A stretch of DNA of 43,431 nucleotides from Oscillospiraceae bacterium (GTDB taxonomy: Bacteria > Bacillota > Clostridia > UMGS1810): contig SVJL01000008.1 of assembly GCA_015068985.1 (NCBI GenBank), forward strand, positions 1 to 43,431, written 5' to 3'. A program made the translations under genes and the position numbers. Every line of letters begins with the position of its first letter. Within the stretch, counting starts at the first letter, position 1. The notes below the pieces were generated by a model, which had not been told where the DNA came from, ran no database searches, and was given only the letters and a program-made list of their open reading frames with translations. Below, piece by piece: positions 41,518 through 43,431 of this stretch.

Positions 41518-42303
41518 TTATTTTACAATTTTTGATGCTTTGCTGAGAGCCACATCAATATTTTTGGCAAAATTTTCTTCACCAACCTGCTCATAAAAGC
41601 CAGCCTTTTTAATAACCTTCATGGGCTGTTTGTTGACATGAGAAAAAATAACGGTAATATCTTTTGAGCGGCATTTTTTCCACAGAGCTTTAACAGAGCG
41701 TAGTGCCGACACATCAAGAGCTGTTACACTTCTCATTCTGAGAACCACAACCTTGACGTCATCTCTGATAGAAATAGAAGCGAGCTTATCAGAATTTGCA
41801 AAAAACATAGGTCCATCTATTTCATACACCTGAGTGTTTTCGGGAATCTTTTTAAGTCTGCCGTTATCGTCAGAAACCATTTCTTCACTTGTCACCCACG
41901 GGCGAATGCGTGTTACGTCTGCCATACGTTTTATAAAGAGGATTGCCGCAAGGAGCATACCAATTTCGATTGCAACAACAAGGTCAAAAACAACAGTAAG
42001 CACGAAAGTGAGCACCAAAACGGAAATATCACTTTTGGGAGCACTCTTGCATATGCTCACAAAATGACGCCACTCACTCATATTATAGGCTACAACAAAG
42101 AGTATAGCCGCAATAACCGGCATTGGAATGAGAGCAGCATATGGCATAAGAACCACCAAAACAAGCAAGAGCACAATTGCGTGAACAATGCCTGATATTG
42201 GAGAACGGCCTCCGTTTAACATTGGCTGCAGTACGTGCAATGGCTCCCGTTGCCGGAATACCGCCAAAGATGCCGGAGCATATGTTGCCAAGGCCCTGAG
42301 CAA
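41518..42303 (-). CDS. SulP anion transporter, C-terminal fragment with STAS domain (frameshifted)
   Basis: This frame carries the last part of a SulP permease. The true sequence begins near NGGRSPISGIVHAIVLLLVL and continues through helices (LMPYAALIPMPVIAAILFVV) to a cytosolic STAS domain (VYEIDGPMFFANSDKL, then VVLRMRSVTALDVSALRSVK). The first ~30 residues of the open frame are out of register and not real protein. It joins the N-terminal part in another frame near 42217. The intact gene would span 41518-43159 and code for ~546 residues, a normal SulP length. SulP proteins move sulfate, bicarbonate or other anions. Confidence 0.8.
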   Translation of the reverse strand: MLRALATYAPASLAVFRQREPLHVLQPMLNGGRSPISGIVHAIVLLLVLVVLMPYAALIPMPVIAAILFVVAYNMSEWRHFVSICKSAPKSDISVLVLTFVLTVVFDLVVAIEIGMLLAAILFIKRMADVTRIRPWVTSEEMVSDDNGRLKKIPENTQVYEIDGPMFFANSDKLASISIRDDVKVVVLRMRSVTALDVSALRSVKALWKKCRSKDITVIFSHVNKQPMKVIKKAGFYEQVGEENFAKNIDVALSKASKIVK

Positions 42304-43159
42304 TGAGATCGGTGTTGGAGTTGTGGCGGTCGTTTATCATACCATCAGACACAACACAAGAAAGAAGCGATTCAATGCCTGCCAGAATTGCAATGGTAAA
42401 TGCAGGCGAGATAAGGTCGCTTATCTGTCCAAAACTGAATGATGGAACAGAGGGCGAAGGAGCAGATGCACTGATTGTGTAGAGATCGCCAATGGTGTTT
42501 ACGTTGAGACCTGTGAATTTTACCAGCAAAACACCTGCAACAACTGCAATAAGCGAACCGGGAATTTTTTTGCTGATCTTTGGCCACACAATTAGTATTG
42601 CAAGGGCAACCAGACCAACAAGAACGCTTTCCCAGTTGATTGTTGAAATAGAATTTGCAACAGCCGAGAGCTTTTCCATTGTCTCTACTGCATGAGTGCC
42701 CTCGGCAAAGGTGAGGCCAAAAAAGTCTTTGAGCTGACCTATAACAATTGTGATGGCAATACCCGAAGTAAATCCGGTGGTTATTGTGTAGGGTATGTAT
42801 TTGATTAGTGCACCAAAGCGGCAAAGTCCCATAACAATGAGCATTATACCTGCCATAATAGTGGCAATAACAAGCCCCTCTGTGCCATGCTGAGCAACAA
42901 TGCCTGCAACAATTGTGGCAAAGGCAGCTGTGGGACCCGAAATGTTGACCTTGCTTCCGCCAAAAAGGGAAATTACAAAGCCTGCAACAATTGCGGTGTA
43001 AAGTCCTTTTTCGGGTGACACTCCCGATGCTATGGCAAGGGCTATTGAAAGAGGAAGGGCAATTATGGCAACAATTATGCCGGCAATTATGTCGCTTGTA
43101 AGCTTTTTGCCGTTGTAGCCCTTGAAGGTGGACAAGATTTTTGGTTCAAAAATTCTCAA
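42083..43159 (-). CDS. SulP anion transporter, N-terminal fragment (frameshifted)
   Basis: From a TTG start at 43159 (GGAG about 10 bases upstream) the protein runs through the SulP membrane core: TSDIIAGIIVAIIALPLSIA, GLYTAIVAGFVISLFGGSKV, NISGPTAAFATIVAGIV and AILAGIESLLSCVVSDGM. It reaches GIPATGAIARTAANV. After that, at plus-strand 42215-42217, the frame slips by one: the expected N-G-G-R-(T/S)-P motif appears in the next frame. The true N-terminal portion thus ends near 42217; the remaining codons to 42083 are out of register. The slip is in a short A-run (TTT on plus), so either a real frameshift or a sequencing error. Confidence 0.8.
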   Translation of the reverse strand: MRIFEPKILSTFKGYNGKKLTSDIIAGIIVAIIALPLSIALAIASGVSPEKGLYTAIVAGFVISLFGGSKVNISGPTAAFATIVAGIVAQHGTEGLVIATIMAGIMLIVMGLCRFGALIKYIPYTITTGFTSGIAITIVIGQLKDFFGLTFAEGTHAVETMEKLSAVANSISTINWESVLVGLVALAILIVWPKISKKIPGSLIAVVAGVLLVKFTGLNVNTIGDLYTISASAPSPSVPSFSFGQISDLISPAFTIAILAGIESLLSCVVSDGMINDRHNSNTDLIAQGLGNICSGIFGGIPATGAIARTAANVKRRPFSNIRHCSRNCALACFGGSYAICCSHSNAGYCGYTLCCSL

Positions 43160-43313
43160 AACTTTTCATCTCCATTAAAAATATATAACTTAAGTTGGAT
43201 GAGCATAAAGAAGAACGCTGTATTTTCGAGCTACTCGTTCTATTAGCTTCTCTTTGCAACTGAATGAGTACTTGATTTTTATAAATTATTGTTTAGCGAA
43301 CTGATTAGGTTAG

Positions 43314-43349
43314 AGCGAAAGGCTCCCCTGTGCAAGGGGAGCTGGACAG
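43314..43349. repeat. Small repeat-like hairpin at the right edge
   Basis: GGCTCCCCT-TGTG-type hairpin, GGCTCCCCTGTGCAAGGGGAGC, in a GCGAAA...CTGGACAG context. Similar hairpin units are commonly dispersed in Clostridia genomes. Only one copy is in the window. The rest of 43160-43431 holds no gene that I can see. Confidence 0.35.
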
Positions 43350-43431
43350 ATTATAATGTGAAGTGCAACACTTGTAAAAATAAATAGACAATATACAAAC
43401 CAAAGTGTAAAATGTAAATAACCACAAATAC

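Noticed and set aside
43314-43349. tRNA or small RNA gene at the right edge
   Set aside because: Only one hairpin is present and no cloverleaf or T-loop sequence can be made.

Overview
The window looks like chromosomal DNA from a Gram-positive anaerobe of the class Clostridia, probably a gut or rumen polysaccharide degrader. The evidence is strong AGGAGG-type ribosome binding sites, TTGACA/TATAAT promoters, S-layer homology (SLH) surface anchors, a T-box leader, a BMP-type nucleoside ABC transporter and a methionine synthase split in the way seen in many anaerobic Firmicutes. The genus cannot be fixed from the sequence. Pectin and uronan degraders with SLH-anchored lyases are the closest lifestyle match. 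There are no tRNA, rRNA, CRISPR, phage or complete transposon genes.

Layout. 1-5200 is an AT-rich accessory stretch. It holds the start of a divergent serine hydroxymethyltransferase-like gene, a Cof-type HAD phosphatase, a secreted protein with copper-amine-oxidase-type stalk repeats, small orphan membrane or secreted proteins, a decapitated gene, and three copies of a REP-like palindrome (GGGGACGTACA arms). 5400-9344 carries an SLH protein, a secreted FG-GAP propeller protein and a GH88 unsaturated glucuronyl hydrolase. 9513-11845 has an ABC exporter and a divergent GNAT acetyltransferase. 11986-16997 is a four-gene nucleoside/BMP ABC importer operon. 17128-20237 is a two-gene methionine synthase, with the reactivation domain as its own protein. 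20287-24274 has a GH2 glycosidase and a DegT-family aminotransferase.

24486-35751 is a three-gene leftward operon of very large surface proteins: a LamG-like protein, an SLH-containing protein, and a 2167-residue heparinase II/III-like lyase with Ig-like modules, a DNRLRE/CBM96-like module and three C-terminal SLH motifs. A divergent AraC regulator faces it. 36884-38946 has a small glycine-rich membrane protein and a sodium:solute symporter preceded by a T-box leader whose specifier reads UAC (Tyr). The right end has a second AraC regulator, a CapA-family protein and a SulP anion transporter split by a frameshift.

How it fits together. The surface lyase would cut uronic-acid polysaccharide to oligosaccharides with unsaturated ends. 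The GH88 enzyme removes the unsaturated uronic acid and the GH2 enzyme may remove another sugar. The LamG, FG-GAP and SLH proteins would hold or sense the substrate at the cell wall, and the AraC regulator would respond to it. This chain is inference from families, and the actual polysaccharide is unknown. The strongest leads are the SLH-lyase operon and the Tyr T-box/symporter pair. No wholly new system could be demonstrated.
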